Counted from the stretch's first letter, positions 10,805-19,726 are shown. The stretch: DNA of 64,000 bases from Microbacterium sp. zg-Y818 (GCF_030246905.1 NZ_CP126741.1:62001-126000); one strand, 5' to 3'. The notes: generated by a model from the letters alone, not told the origin. Program-made: numbers and translations.

Positions 10805-12093
10805 TGCGCTTCCTGCTCGGCGGGTACACCGCCGACATGGGCGGAGCCGCCGAGGGCATCGGGGTGCTGCGCGCCGGCGAGGCGGATGCCGCCTCTGCGG
10901 GCGGTCCGCTCGCCTTCGAGGGCGAGGCCGTGGTCACGGGCGGCTCGCCGTCGTGGCTGACGTGGCATCCCTCGCTGCCGGTCGTGTACGCGGCCATGGA
11001 AGGCGCCGGCACAGTGCAGGCGTTCCGTCGCACGGGCGAGACGGGGCTGGCGCGGCTCGGTGGGCCGGTCGGGGTCGGCGAGGCCCCGTGCCACGTCGCG
11101 GTCGCCCCCGACGGCGCGTCTCTCATCGCGAGCTGCTGGGGCGATGGGCGCGTGGTGCGCGTGCGGCTGGATGCCGAGGGGCGCCCTGGGCCGACGGCCG
11201 CCGCGCGTGCCGCGCGGGATCCGTACGGGCGCGAGGGCGCCGCGGGCGCCGGGGGTTCCGCCGCCGACGCCGTGGTGTTCGCGCAGGCCGGGCAGGCCCG
11301 CGCGGGTGCCCGTGACGAAGAGCAGGAGGATCAGCTGCAGGACCTGGCGGCAGCGGCGCAGGCGCTGCGCGCGGTCGCCGGGGACGAGTTCGCCCACCTG
11401 GTTCCCGAGTACGCCGCGCCGGAGCCGCCGCCGGTTGCGCCCGGGGCCGCGGCTGCTGCCGACGCCGGGGACTCCGCCGAGGCGCCCGTCGCCCGGTCGT
11501 CGCACGCGCACCAGACCGTGTTCCTGCCCGGCGGCGTGCTCGCCACCGCCGACATGGGGTTCGACCTGGTGCGGTTCTGGCGGGGCGCCGACGGCGGCGC
11601 CACGCGAGCGCTCCCCGATGTCGTGCTGCCGCGTGGCAGCGGGCCGCGCCACATGGTCTGGCATCCGAGCGGCCATCTCTACGTGGTCACCGAGCTCTCA
11701 CGCGAACTGTTCGTGCTGGCGCCGGATGTCGCCGGCGTGTGGCGCATCGTCTCGGGGACACCGCTGGCCGCCGGCACGCTCGCGGACGACACCGCGGCCG
11801 AGGTCTGCCTGTCGCGCGACGCGCAGTTCGTGTACGTCGGGGTGCGCGGCAGCGACACCCTGGCCGTGCTGCGGGTGCGCGGCGACGGCTCACAGGTCGC
11901 TCCCGTGGCGCTCGCCGAGGCCGGAGTGGCGGGGCCCCGTCACCACATGATCGTGCTCGACACGCTGCTCGTGGCCGGTCAGCGCTCGGGCGACGTCGCC
12001 GCCCTCACACTCGACATCCGCAACGGGCTGCCCGGCCGCCCGCGGGTGCGCACCTCGGCGCCGTCGCCGACGTGCATCGTGCCGCTGCGCTGA
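10804..12093 (+). CDS. Lactonase (6-phosphogluconolactonase/YkgB-like) family beta-propeller protein with Ala-rich insert
   Basis: The 429-residue protein matches the seven-bladed lactonase family: LLGGYTADMGG at the N-terminus, GGSPSWLTWHPSLPVVYAAM, GEAPCHVAVAPDGASLIAS, SHAHQTVFLPGG, GSGPRHMVWHPSGHLYVVTEL and GPRHHMIV are repeated blade motifs. Family members hydrolyse lactones such as 6-phosphogluconolactone; many homologues are uncharacterised. Oddly, residues about 130-235 form a low-complexity Ala/Gly/Glu/Pro-rich insert between two blades, making it about 80-90 residues longer than usual. It overlaps purA by one base and so is probably expressed from the purA promoter. There is no signal peptide, so it should be cytosolic. 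Confidence 0.8.
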   Translation: MRFLLGGYTADMGGAAEGIGVLRAGEADAASAGGPLAFEGEAVVTGGSPSWLTWHPSLPVVYAAMEGAGTVQAFRRTGETGLARLGGPVGVGEAPCHVAVAPDGASLIASCWGDGRVVRVRLDAEGRPGPTAAARAARDPYGREGAAGAGGSAADAVVFAQAGQARAGARDEEQEDQLQDLAAAAQALRAVAGDEFAHLVPEYAAPEPPPVAPGAAAAADAGDSAEAPVARSSHAHQTVFLPGGVLATADMGFDLVRFWRGADGGATRALPDVVLPRGSGPRHMVWHPSGHLYVVTELSRELFVLAPDVAGVWRIVSGTPLAAGTLADDTAAEVCLSRDAQFVYVGVRGSDTLAVLRVRGDGSQVAPVALAEAGVAGPRHHMIVLDTLLVAGQRSGDVAALTLDIRNGLPGRPRVRTSAPSPTCIVPLR

Positions 12094-12509
12094 TCTCCCC
12101 GCCGCGGCCCCGCCGCCGCCCCGGTCTCCCGACCGCTGAGCCACCTCTCGGGGTCGCCGCCTCGCGGCGCATGCCGGTGGCTCGGGTGCCGCGCGCCGGC
12201 CCGGCTCGCTGGTTCCGCCCGCAGTTTCTTTGTCCCCTCGATTCGCCATGTGAGTTCCTGTTCACACAGCCCCGGGGCGTGGGGACGGGGAGGCGATCTG
12301 GTGCGAACCCCCGCGAGTCGGGTCGACCCTTGTGCGATCCGGGCGCGCGTGTGTGAGCGGGAACTCACATGGCAAAGCCGGGTGATGTCGACAGGTCGGC
12401 GCGGTCGAGCGGCAACTGGGTCAGGGTCGGCGTGCGCGCGCCGTGTGAACGGGAACTCACATGCGAAATCCGGGGACCGTCCGCCGACGGGCAGCGCGCG
12501 CGGGCGGAC
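12094..12509. repeat. Intergenic gap with three copies of a roughly 36-bp palindromic repeat
   Basis: This 416-bp gap between two converging genes holds no convincing gene. It has three copies of a repeat with core TGTGAACGGGAACTCACATG: one inverted at 12247-12267 and two direct at 12351-12371 and 12443-12463. Each core is an imperfect palindrome (TGTGAR...YTCACA). Similarity continues about 15 bp past the core as GCGAAATCCGGGGAC-like sequence. Nothing similar is seen inside the genes. It looks like a REP-type intergenic element; a transcription-stop role for the converging genes is possible. Confidence 0.7.
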
Positions 12510-13688
12510 TCAGACCTTGGCGTCCTGCCGCGGTATCCACACCTGCTTGATGATCAGCAGAATCGATGCCGTCACCGGAATCGCGATCAGCGCGCCGAGC
12601 AGCCCCAGCAGCGTCCCCCCGACGAGCGCCCCGATCACGACGAGAGCCCCGGGCACCGAGATCGCGCGGTTCATCACCCTCGGCGTGAGGATGTATGCCT
12701 CGATCTGCATGTAGATGAGATACGCGATACCGAAGACCAGAGCAGCCACCGGGCTCGAGAACAGCGCGATCACCGTCGCCAGCACCCAGTAGGCGACGGT
12801 TCCCACAAGGGGGATCAGCGTCAGGCAGAACGCGACGACCGCCAGCAGCGCGGGGAACGGCAGTCCGAGCACCAGGTGCAGGATGAGCGCGACGACCGAG
12901 TTGAAGAACGCCAGCACCACCATGCCCATGAGGTAGCCGCCGATCGAGTCCGTGATCTCGGTCGTGAGTGACGCCACCTTCGGCCGGCTGCGGGCGGGGG
13001 TGAGACGCACGAAAGCACTCTTCATCGCCGCCAGCGACGCGAGGAAGTACAAGGTCAGGACGAGCACGATCACGACGCCCGAGACCGCGCTGGCGATGCC
13101 GACACCCACCTGCAGCACGCCACCACCGATGCTGGCGATGTTGCTCGGGTTCGTGATGAAGTTCTGGACGTCGGTGAGAAGCGTTCCCACCTGATCGCTG
13201 AAGTTGGTCTCAAGCCACGAGTAGATGTCCGACTTCTGGAAGTCCGACACGAGCGATGGCAGATCCTTGGAGAACTGCGAGACCTGCCCGGCGACCGTCG
13301 GGATGATGAGCCACAGAATGCCTGCGATCGCGACCGCGAAGCCCGCGAAGACCATCGCGATCCCCCCGGGGCGGGGGATGCCGTGCCGCTCCAGCCAGCG
13401 GACCACCGGGTCCAGTCCCAGCGCTGCGAAGAGCGCGAACGCGACGTAGATGAGCACCGTCGACAGGTTCGAGATGGCCAGCCCCAGCACGAAGGCCGCG
13501 AGGCCTCCGAGGGTCAGCAGGAAGCCCAGCGCGAACGGGTTCGACAAGCCGGCGAGGACGCGTGCCGTGGCGGTCGACCCCGCCGTCCCGGGCGCCGATG
13601 CGGGCGTCACCGCGGTGCCGCGAGCGGTGCCCGCGTCGGTGCCGGCACCCGCATCGGCGGCGAGCGGGGCTGCGGTGGGGTCGGTCAT
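12510..13688 (-). CDS. AI-2E family transporter
   Basis: The 392-residue membrane protein has an N-terminal 45-residue Ala/Thr/Gly-rich tail and then about eight hydrophobic helices in the AI-2E exporter family (PF01594) pattern. Marks include GLAISNLSTVLIYVAFALFAALGLDPVV, a long amphipathic periplasm-facing stretch around residues 125-185, and GALVVIGALVGGTLLGLLGALIAIPVTASI close to the C-terminus. Members include the E. coli TqsA/YdiK type and Na+/H+ antiporter-like proteins; the true substrate is uncertain. A TAGAGT -10 box lies 6 nt before the ATG, suggesting a leaderless mRNA. Confidence 0.88.
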   Translation of the reverse strand: MTDPTAAPLAADAGAGTDAGTARGTAVTPASAPGTAGSTATARVLAGLSNPFALGFLLTLGGLAAFVLGLAISNLSTVLIYVAFALFAALGLDPVVRWLERHGIPRPGGIAMVFAGFAVAIAGILWLIIPTVAGQVSQFSKDLPSLVSDFQKSDIYSWLETNFSDQVGTLLTDVQNFITNPSNIASIGGGVLQVGVGIASAVSGVVIVLVLTLYFLASLAAMKSAFVRLTPARSRPKVASLTTEITDSIGGYLMGMVVLAFFNSVVALILHLVLGLPFPALLAVVAFCLTLIPLVGTVAYWVLATVIALFSSPVAALVFGIAYLIYMQIEAYILTPRVMNRAISVPGALVVIGALVGGTLLGLLGALIAIPVTASILLIIKQVWIPRQDAKV

Positions 13689-13770
13689 GGGGACACTCTA
13701 GGTGGGTGCCCCGCGGGGAGGACAGGGGTGCGTCCGCCTGCGCCGGTAGGGTCGGAAGCAGGAGGATGCC

Positions 13771-14067
13771 ATGACAGAAGAAGACCCGACGACGACACTG
13801 GCGCGGCTGCGCAGCAGCATCGACAACATCGACGCGGCCCTCATCTTCATGCTCGCCGAGCGTTTCCGCTGCACCAAGCAGGTCGGCGTGCTCAAGGCGG
13901 AGCATGGGATGCCGGCATCCGACCCCTCCCGCGAGGAGCAGCAGACCGCGCGCCTGCGCCGGCTGGCCGAGGAGTCGTCACTGGATCCCGAGTTCGCCGA
14001 GAAGTGGTTCAACTTCGTCGTAGCCGAGGTCATCCGCCACCACACCGCCGCCGCCGACGAGCGCTGA
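13771..14067 (+). CDS. Chorismate mutase (AroQ type)
   Basis: The 98-residue all-helical protein matches the AroQ chorismate mutase fold: LRSSIDNIDAALIFMLAERFRCTKQVGVLKAEHGMPASDPSREEQQ holds the conserved Arg, Lys and Asp/Arg residues of the active site, followed by a helix with WFNFVVAEVIRHH. The enzyme turns chorismate into prephenate for Phe and Tyr synthesis. It is a monofunctional, single-domain version. AGGAGG (13760-13765) is 5 nt upstream of the ATG and a TAGGGT -10 box lies at 13747-13752, so this gene has a short normal leader, unlike many of its neighbours. Confidence 0.9.
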   Translation: MTEEDPTTTLARLRSSIDNIDAALIFMLAERFRCTKQVGVLKAEHGMPASDPSREEQQTARLRRLAEESSLDPEFAEKWFNFVVAEVIRHHTAAADER

Positions 14068-14078
14068 CCCGACGCGCA

Positions 14079-14104
14079 ACGCCCCGAGCCGAAGCCCGGG
14101 GCGT
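14079..14104. terminator. Bidirectional hairpin terminator
   Basis: The 8-bp inverted repeat ACGCCCCG / CGGGGCGT with a 10-nt loop lies between the convergent chorismate mutase gene and the ABC permease gene. It can serve both strands. Confidence 0.65.
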
Positions 14105-14119
14105 CCGCGATGCGGTGGA

Positions 14120-14815
14120 TCAGGGAACCGCGCGGCGAAGCGTCCGCCAGGAGATCACGGCCAGCACCGCGATGAGGCCGACGCCCCACAGGGCCAGGCC
14201 CAGCGCCCCCTGTGCGACGAACCATTCGGCGAACGCACCCCAGGACTGTGTCTGCGTGATGAACCAGGCGAGGGCCACCAGTGCCAGCGCGAGTCCGACC
14301 AGAACCACGGTGAGCCACAGGTTGCCGAACCGCTTGTAGATCGTCGCGCCCCAGAATCCGCAGACGAAGAACAGCAGCGCCAGCACGAAGAACACGAACC
14401 CGGCGGCGACCGGTCCCGCTTCCCACACCCACGGCAGGTAGAAGAAGTATCCGTTCATGCCCCACCCGTCGGTGGCCTGCTCGAGCAGCCCGCCGATCAC
14501 GAACACCAGACCCAGCAGGGCAGAGGTGAGCACCGCGGTGAGCACGGTGCCGACGTAGAACTCCCGCCGCGTCACGCTCATCGCCTGTGAGAAGGGGAAC
14601 GTGAGGGTGAGCGCCTGGATGCCGACCACTGCGAAGTACCACAGCGGCGCCTGCGCCCCACCCCCGTACTTCGGGCCCACCACCCCGGCGTAGTCCAAGA
14701 TCCCGTAGATCGCCAGCGTGATCACCAGCGTGCCCGCCAGCACGATGAGCGGGACCCAGATGTACGTCGCCCGGTTCGTCAGCTGCATGCGGACGACATT
14801 GACGGTGCGGCTCAT
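14120..14815 (-). CDS. ABC transporter membrane protein of a GntR-linked (YtrA-type) operon
   Basis: The 231-residue protein has six or so hydrophobic segments (for example TYIWVPLIVLAGTLVITLAIYG near the start and LGLALWGVGLIAVLAVISW at the end) and no other motif. Its ATG overlaps the stop of the upstream ATPase gene (ATGA, 14812-14815). Gene order GntR, ATPase, membrane protein is the YtrAB-like arrangement often tied to cell-envelope stress or antimicrobial export. The substrate cannot be predicted. It ends just before a terminator. Confidence 0.75.
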   Translation of the reverse strand: MSRTVNVVRMQLTNRATYIWVPLIVLAGTLVITLAIYGILDYAGVVGPKYGGGAQAPLWYFAVVGIQALTLTFPFSQAMSVTRREFYVGTVLTAVLTSALLGLVFVIGGLLEQATDGWGMNGYFFYLPWVWEAGPVAAGFVFFVLALLFFVCGFWGATIYKRFGNLWLTVVLVGLALALVALAWFITQTQSWGAFAEWFVAQGALGLALWGVGLIAVLAVISWRTLRRAVP

Positions 14816-15720
14816 CGCAGTGCTCCTTCGTCGATCGCCGCCGCGGTGCCCGCGGCGTGCTGGGTGATGCGGACGATCAGCTGCTGCAGCGACACCGGAC
14901 CCACGTCCAGGCCCGCTGCCGCCAGCTCCGCCCGCTCCGATGCCGTGAGGGTGCCGAGCACGGTCACACTCGACACGCGCCCGAGGGTCTCGCGGTGGAT
15001 CACCTCGCGGCCGGCGACGAACGCCTCGACAGCGGCGCTGTCGCCGACGATGTTGGCTGCGCGACTGCGCGCCACGTCGGTGTCCTCGTCCATGACGATG
15101 CGGCCTCGGTCGATCACCAGCACCCGCTCGAGGAGGTTGGACACCTCGTCGATCAGATGGCTGGAGAGGATCACCGTGCGGGGATGCGCGGCGTAGTCCT
15201 CGAGCAGCCGGTCGTAGAAGATCTGGCGCGCGACGGCATCCAGGCCCAGGTAGGGCTCGTCGAAGAACGTGATCTCCGCACGCGCGGCGAGCCCGATGAT
15301 GACGCCCACGGCGGAGAGCTGACCACGGGAGAGCTTCTTGATCCGGGTCTTGACCGGCAACTGGAAGTCCTCGATGAGGCGCTCGGCGAAGTCCTGGTCC
15401 CAATTCGGGAAGAACAGCCGGGCGGTGTCGAACGCGTGCTTGGGCAGCGCGTCGTCGGGGTACTTCTGGCTCTCACGGACGAAGCACATCCGCTGCAGGA
15501 CACCCGCGTTCTCGTACGGGTCCTCGCCGAAGATGCGCACGTCGCCGGACGTGGCGAAGTTCTGCGCGGTGAGGATCGACATGATCGTCGTCTTCCCCGC
15601 ACCGTTGCGGCCGAGGAGCCCGTAGATGGTGTCCTTCTGAATCTCGAAGCTCACGTCGTCGACCGCGACGGTCTCGCGGTAGCGCTTGGTGAGGTTCTGC
15701 ACCTCGATGACGGAGGTCAT
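14812..15720 (-). CDS. ABC transporter ATP-binding protein
   Basis: The 302-residue ATPase has Walker A GRNGAGKTT (about residues 38-46), signature LSRGQLSAVG and Walker B ITFFDEPYLGLD. The signature is LSRGQ rather than LSGGQ, as seen in BcrA/YtrB-like exporters. About 90 residues follow the ATPase core, as in drug or lantibiotic exporters. It overlaps both neighbours by 4 bp, giving a tightly coupled three-gene operon controlled by the GntR-family regulator next to it. Likely an exporter; substrate unknown. Confidence 0.88.
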   Translation of the reverse strand: MTSVIEVQNLTKRYRETVAVDDVSFEIQKDTIYGLLGRNGAGKTTIMSILTAQNFATSGDVRIFGEDPYENAGVLQRMCFVRESQKYPDDALPKHAFDTARLFFPNWDQDFAERLIEDFQLPVKTRIKKLSRGQLSAVGVIIGLAARAEITFFDEPYLGLDAVARQIFYDRLLEDYAAHPRTVILSSHLIDEVSNLLERVLVIDRGRIVMDEDTDVARSRAANIVGDSAAVEAFVAGREVIHRETLGRVSSVTVLGTLTASERAELAAAGLDVGPVSLQQLIVRITQHAAGTAAAIDEGALR

Positions 15721-16097
15721 CGTGCCGTCCCTTCTCCTGTAGTGGTGTACCGACGCTGGATGAGCGCGGTGAGGTCGTCGGCGCCGAGGCCCAGGGCGCG
15801 GGCTTCGGTCAGCAGTGGGTCGATGAAGCGGTCCGCGAAGGCGGCGCGACGCTCGCCGCGCAGCTGCTCGCGGGCCCCCGGGGCGACGAACATGCCGATG
15901 CCGCGTCGCTTGTACAGGACGCCCTTGTCCACGAGCATGTTCACTCCTTTGGCCGCCGTGGCGGGGTTGATGCGGTGGAACGCCGCGAGCTCGTTCGTCG
16001 AGGGCGCCTGGGTCTCCTCCGGCAAGCTGCCGTCGATGATGGCGTCCTCGATGCTCTCGGCGATCTGCAGGAAGATGGCCCTGCCGTCTTCGATCAC
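15717..16097 (-). CDS. GntR-family regulator, YtrA subfamily
   Basis: The 126-residue protein has an N-terminal winged helix-turn-helix (IFLQIAESIEDAIIDGSLPEE, then APSTNELAAFHRINPATAAKG and LVDKGVLYKRRGIGMFV) and only a short helical C-terminal part of about 50 residues, the hallmark of the YtrA subfamily. The start is GTG at 16097 with a GGAG ribosome site. It is the first gene of the operon and probably represses it through the palindrome at 16113-16136 until a cell-wall or drug signal is sensed; the signal is an inference from the subfamily. Confidence 0.9.
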   Translation of the reverse strand: MIEDGRAIFLQIAESIEDAIIDGSLPEETQAPSTNELAAFHRINPATAAKGVNMLVDKGVLYKRRGIGMFVAPGAREQLRGERRAAFADRFIDPLLTEARALGLGADDLTALIQRRYTTTGEGTAR

Positions 16098-16112
16098 GCT
16101 GCTCCGTCCGCT

Positions 16113-16136
16113 GGTTAATTACTTGACTAACTAACC
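16113..16136. promoter_or_regulatory. Palindromic operator for the GntR/YtrA regulator
   Basis: A 24-bp AT-rich imperfect palindrome starts GGTTAATTA and ends ACTAACTAACC, 15 nt upstream of the GntR GTG. Such AT-rich sites with GTTA/TAAC ends are typical autoregulatory YtrA operators, and the AT content stands out in this high-GC sequence. Confidence 0.7.
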
Positions 16137-16441
16137 ATGCAACGCAGGATGCCGCGATGTCAAGGCCACACTTGCGCCGGTTTGCCACCTGTGAGGTCGC
16201 TGGGTACGGTGGAAGCGAGGGCCGCGAGGCCCCGACGACCAGTCCGCGATCGCTCGCCCGGCCCGACCCGAGGCCATCGGTGCGAGCGAACGTATGGTCG
16301 GCGGTCTGGGCGACCCACCCGAATGTGCGTCGCCGGAGCGCTGTGCCGCGTCGACACCCGACGCGTGTGTGCAGCGCCGATGACCGTCTACCCGGGCGCT
16401 ACCGATGCGGCCTGAAGCGACGGCTGCCGAGGTGAAAACAC
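16137..16441. other. Gap of about 305 bp before the glycine-betaine operon
   Basis: No convincing gene. Short open frames here lack family likeness and have unusual composition. The end of the gap holds a GAGGTG ribosome binding site (16429-16434) for the next gene. The divergent GntR operator is at the left edge. No clear osmo-regulated promoter was recognised. Confidence 0.5.
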
Positions 16442-17761
16442 GTGAGTTCTGCCCCTGCTGTCGAAGCGAAGAATCTGTTCAAGGTCTTCGGACGCAACCC
16501 CAAGGATGCCGTCAAGCGCCTGCGTGCCGGCCAGAGCCGGGCCGAGGTGGCCGACGCCGGAACGGCCGCCGTGATCGATGCCAGCTTCACCGTGCAGCCG
16601 GGCGAGATCTTCGTCATCATGGGGCTGTCGGGGTCGGGCAAGTCGACGATCATCCGCATGCTCAACGGGCTGCTGCAGCCCACCGCGGGCGAGGTGCTTG
16701 TACAAGGACGCAGCGTCACGGGGGCGTCGGCCGGCGAGCTGCGCGGCATCCGTCGTCAGTCGATCTCGATGGTGTTCCAGCACTTCGCGCTGCTGCCGCA
16801 CCGTACGGTGCTCGACAACGCCGCGTATGCGCTCGAGATCCAGGGCGTCGGCAAGGCCGAACGCCGCGGTCGCGCGATGGAGATCCTCGAGAAGGTTGGC
16901 CTGGGCGACCGCGCCGAGGCGATGCCCGATGAGCTCTCCGGCGGCATGCGTCAGCGGGTGGGGCTCGCCCGCGCGCTCACGGCCGGCACCGACATTTTGC
17001 TCATGGACGAGGCGTTCTCCGCGCTCGATCCGCTGATCCGCCGCGAGATGCAGGAGCAGCTGGTCGAGCTGCAGCGCGAGCTCGGCCGCACCATCGTCTT
17101 CATCACCCACGACCTCAACGAAGCCATGTTCCTCGGCGACCGCATCGCGGTCATGCGCGATGGGCGCATCGTGCAGAACGGCACGCCCGAAGAGATCCTC
17201 ACGGACCCGGCGAACGACTACGTCGCCCAGTTCGTGCAGGACGTCGACCGGGCCAGGGTGCTCACGGCATCCGCCGTCATGGAGCCCGCCCACGCCACGA
17301 CTCCCGTCAGCGCCGGGCTGCGCGGTGCGCTGCGGTCCCTGCGCGAGCTGCAGGCCGGCTCGGTGTTCGTCACCGAGAACCGCAGGCTGCTGGGTGTGAT
17401 CAGCGACCGTCAGGTGATCCGGGCGATCAAGGCGGGCGAGACCGACCTGCGCGCCGTCATCGACGCGTCCGTCCCGACGGTGTCGCCCGACGACCCGCTG
17501 ACCGATGTCGTCGAGCGCGCCGTCGAGACGACGGTGCCGGTGCCGGTGGTGGATGCCGCCGGTCGCCTGGTCGGCCTCATCCCGCGCGTGACGCTGCTCG
17601 CCGCGCTCGGGAACGTCCCCGCCACGACCCAGGCCCTGCCGATCATCGAGCCCGCGCCCTCGGTGCCGCCGGCCGACCTCGCCGCCTCGCTGGAGGAACT
17701 CGGGCAGGCGGAGGCCGACGCCGCCGAACTCGCGGCCTCGTCGAAGGGGGGAGCAGCGTGA
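16442..17761 (+). CDS. proV: Glycine betaine/proline ABC transporter ATP-binding protein with CBS domains
   Basis: The 439-residue ATPase starts with the ProV/OpuAA pattern (NLFKVFGRNPKDAVKRL). It has Walker A GLSGSGKST (about 61-69), signature LSGGMRQRVGLARAL and Walker B ILLMDEAFSALD, then two CBS repeats near residues 285-400 that in OpuA sense ionic strength. It powers uptake of compatible solutes under osmotic stress. The GTG at 16442 is chosen for the GAGGTG site 7 nt upstream and for the match of the N-terminus to ProV. Its stop overlaps the permease start (GTGA). Confidence 0.93.
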   Translation: MSSAPAVEAKNLFKVFGRNPKDAVKRLRAGQSRAEVADAGTAAVIDASFTVQPGEIFVIMGLSGSGKSTIIRMLNGLLQPTAGEVLVQGRSVTGASAGELRGIRRQSISMVFQHFALLPHRTVLDNAAYALEIQGVGKAERRGRAMEILEKVGLGDRAEAMPDELSGGMRQRVGLARALTAGTDILLMDEAFSALDPLIRREMQEQLVELQRELGRTIVFITHDLNEAMFLGDRIAVMRDGRIVQNGTPEEILTDPANDYVAQFVQDVDRARVLTASAVMEPAHATTPVSAGLRGALRSLRELQAGSVFVTENRRLLGVISDRQVIRAIKAGETDLRAVIDASVPTVSPDDPLTDVVERAVETTVPVPVVDAAGRLVGLIPRVTLLAALGNVPATTQALPIIEPAPSVPPADLAASLEELGQAEADAAELAASSKGGAA

Positions 17762-18696
17762 ACGACGTGCGTCTTCCGATCGGCGACATCGCCGAAACCT
17801 TCGTCCGCTGGCTGATCGACACCTTCGGGTGGCTTTTCGACGGACTCCGCTCGCTGTTCCTGGCTGTCTACGACGCGCTCGAGTGGGTGCTGCAGGCGCC
17901 GCCGTTCTGGGCGGTCATCGTCGTGCTCGCCGCGCTGGCGCTGTGGGCCAAGGGCGTGTGGCTGGCCGTCGGCACCGTGGTCGGACTCCTCGTCATCGTG
18001 GGTGTCGGCCAATGGGAGAACGCGATGCAGTCGCTCGCCCTGGTCATCGTCGCCTCGGTGATCGCGCTCGCGATCGGCATTCCGCTGGGCATCTGGGCGG
18101 CCCGCAACGACACCGTCTCGAAGATCGTCCGCCCGGTGCTGGACTTCCTGCAGACCATGCCGGCGTTCGTGTACCTCATCCCCGCGCTCATGCTGTTCCG
18201 CGTCGGCGTCGTGCCCGGCATCGTCGCGACCATCCTCTTCGCCCTCGCCCCCGGCGTGCGGCTGACCGAGCTCGGCATCCGCGGCGTCGACCGCGAGGTG
18301 GTCGAGGCCGGCCACGCCTTCGGCGCCTCGCCCGGCCGCATCCTGCGTCAGATCCAGCTGCCGCTGGCGCTTCCGAGCATCATGGCCGGCGTCAACCAGG
18401 TGATCATGCTGAGCCTGTCGATGGTGGTCATCGCCGGCATGGTCGGCGCCCGCGGACTCGGTGGCGACGTCGTGCAGAGCCTGCAGAAGATCGACATCGC
18501 GCTCGGCGTCGAAGCCGGGCTGTCGGTGGTCATCATCGCGATGATCCTCGACCGCGTGACCTCCGCGCTCGCCGCCCGAGGGTCACGCCGTGGTGCCCGG
18601 GCCGCTTCGCGCGGCCGTGGCGCTTCTCGCGCGGCGCGCGCCGCGTCGCGGGATGCCGACGCGGACGAGCCGCGGCCGGTCGCGGCATCCGCCTGA
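17758..18696 (+). CDS. proW: Glycine betaine/proline ABC transporter permease
   Basis: The 312-residue protein has an N-terminal amphipathic region, about six to seven membrane helices and the EAA-type loop EAGHAFGASPGRILRQIQLPLALPS. LGIPLGIWAARND-like and LPTMPAFVYLIPALMLF-like segments match ProW/OpuAB. The GTG start overlaps the proV stop by 4 bp. The C-terminal tail (about 35 residues) is unusually rich in Arg and Ala. It would act with the ATPase and the binding protein on both sides. Confidence 0.92.
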   Translation: MNDVRLPIGDIAETFVRWLIDTFGWLFDGLRSLFLAVYDALEWVLQAPPFWAVIVVLAALALWAKGVWLAVGTVVGLLVIVGVGQWENAMQSLALVIVASVIALAIGIPLGIWAARNDTVSKIVRPVLDFLQTMPAFVYLIPALMLFRVGVVPGIVATILFALAPGVRLTELGIRGVDREVVEAGHAFGASPGRILRQIQLPLALPSIMAGVNQVIMLSLSMVVIAGMVGARGLGGDVVQSLQKIDIALGVEAGLSVVIIAMILDRVTSALAARGSRRGARAASRGRGASRAARAASRDADADEPRPVAASA

Positions 18697-18808
18697 CGCC
18701 TTCGGGCCCAACGTCTTGCGAGCTCATCACTCGCGGGGGGCGCGGAGATTCCGCGCCCGACCACAACGACCGCTTCGTGCACAGCACACGAAGGGAGAGG
18801 AAGTCACG

Positions 18809-19714
18809 ATGACCAAGAGAAACACTTTCCTGGGGGCGCTCGCGCTCACCTCCGCCGCAGCCCTGACGCTCACCGGCTGCGCCGGCGGGTCCGACGAGGG
18901 TGCCGGCACCGAGGGGGATGCCGCGGCAGACCGCCCCATCACCATCGCCGTGTTCAACGGCTGGGACGAGGGCATCGCCGCGTCCGAGCTGTGGAAGGCC
19001 GTGCTCGAGGAGCAGGGCTACGAAGTCGAGCTCGAGTACGCCGACCCGGCCGCCGTCTACAACGGCATCTCCAGCGGCGACTACGACGTGACGCTGGACA
19101 CGTGGCTGCCGCTGACCCACGCCGACTACATCGAGGAGTACGGCGATGACATGGTCGACCTCGGCGCCTGGAACGAGGACGCCAAGCTCACCTTCGCGGT
19201 GAACGAGGACGCGCCGATCGACTCGATCGAGCAGCTCGCCGACAACGCGGACCTCTTCGACAGCACGATCTACGGCATCGAGTCGGGCTCGGGTCTCGCG
19301 ACCGTCACCGACTCGGCCGTCATCCCCGGTTATGGCCTGGAGGCCTTCGACCACGTGACGTCGTCGACCCCGGCGATGCTCACCGAGCTCGACACGGCGA
19401 CCCGTGCCGGCGAGGACATCCTCGTGACGCTGTGGCGTCCGCACTGGGCGTACGACGCGTTCCCGATCAAGGACCTCGAGGACCCGAAGGGGCTGCTCGG
19501 CGACGCCGAGGGCATCCACTCGTACGCCTCGACGACGTTCGAGGAGGACTTCCCCGAGGTCTTCGAGTGGCTGAGCGCCTTCAAGATGGACAGCGAGACG
19601 CTGTACTCGCTCGAGAACGCGATGTTCAACGAGAACGACAGCGACGACTACGAAGCCGTCGTGGCCGAGTGGATCGCCGCGAACGAGGAGTGGGTCGCCT
19701 CGCTGACCTCCTGA
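18809..19714 (+). CDS. proX: Glycine betaine ABC transporter substrate-binding lipoprotein
   Basis: The 301-residue protein has a lipoprotein signal with lipobox LTGC (Cys24), a Gly/Glu/Asp linker and an OpuAC-type binding domain: ITIAVFNGWDEGIAASELWK, SGDYDVTLDTWLPLTHADYI, and TLWRPHWAYDAFPIKDLEDPKG. The aromatic residues in these stretches are those that form the cage for quaternary amines in the family. It follows the permease gene after 112 nt with a GGGAGAGGAA ribosome site. It is strongly acidic, as expected for an exported binding protein here. Confidence 0.93.
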   Translation: MTKRNTFLGALALTSAAALTLTGCAGGSDEGAGTEGDAAADRPITIAVFNGWDEGIAASELWKAVLEEQGYEVELEYADPAAVYNGISSGDYDVTLDTWLPLTHADYIEEYGDDMVDLGAWNEDAKLTFAVNEDAPIDSIEQLADNADLFDSTIYGIESGSGLATVTDSAVIPGYGLEAFDHVTSSTPAMLTELDTATRAGEDILVTLWRPHWAYDAFPIKDLEDPKGLLGDAEGIHSYASTTFEEDFPEVFEWLSAFKMDSETLYSLENAMFNENDSDDYEAVVAEWIAANEEWVASLTS

Positions 19715-19726
19715 GTCCCCCGCTCG

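Noticed and set aside
12250..12971. Plus-strand frames starting in the repeat region at 12.25-12.4 kb
   Set aside because: Their starts lie inside the repeat palindromes and most of their length is antisense to the AI-2E transporter gene.
16160..16435. Short open frames of 65-92 codons in the gap before proV
   Set aside because: They overlap one another on both strands, lack ribosome sites and have Arg/Pro-rich composition typical of random high-GC frames.
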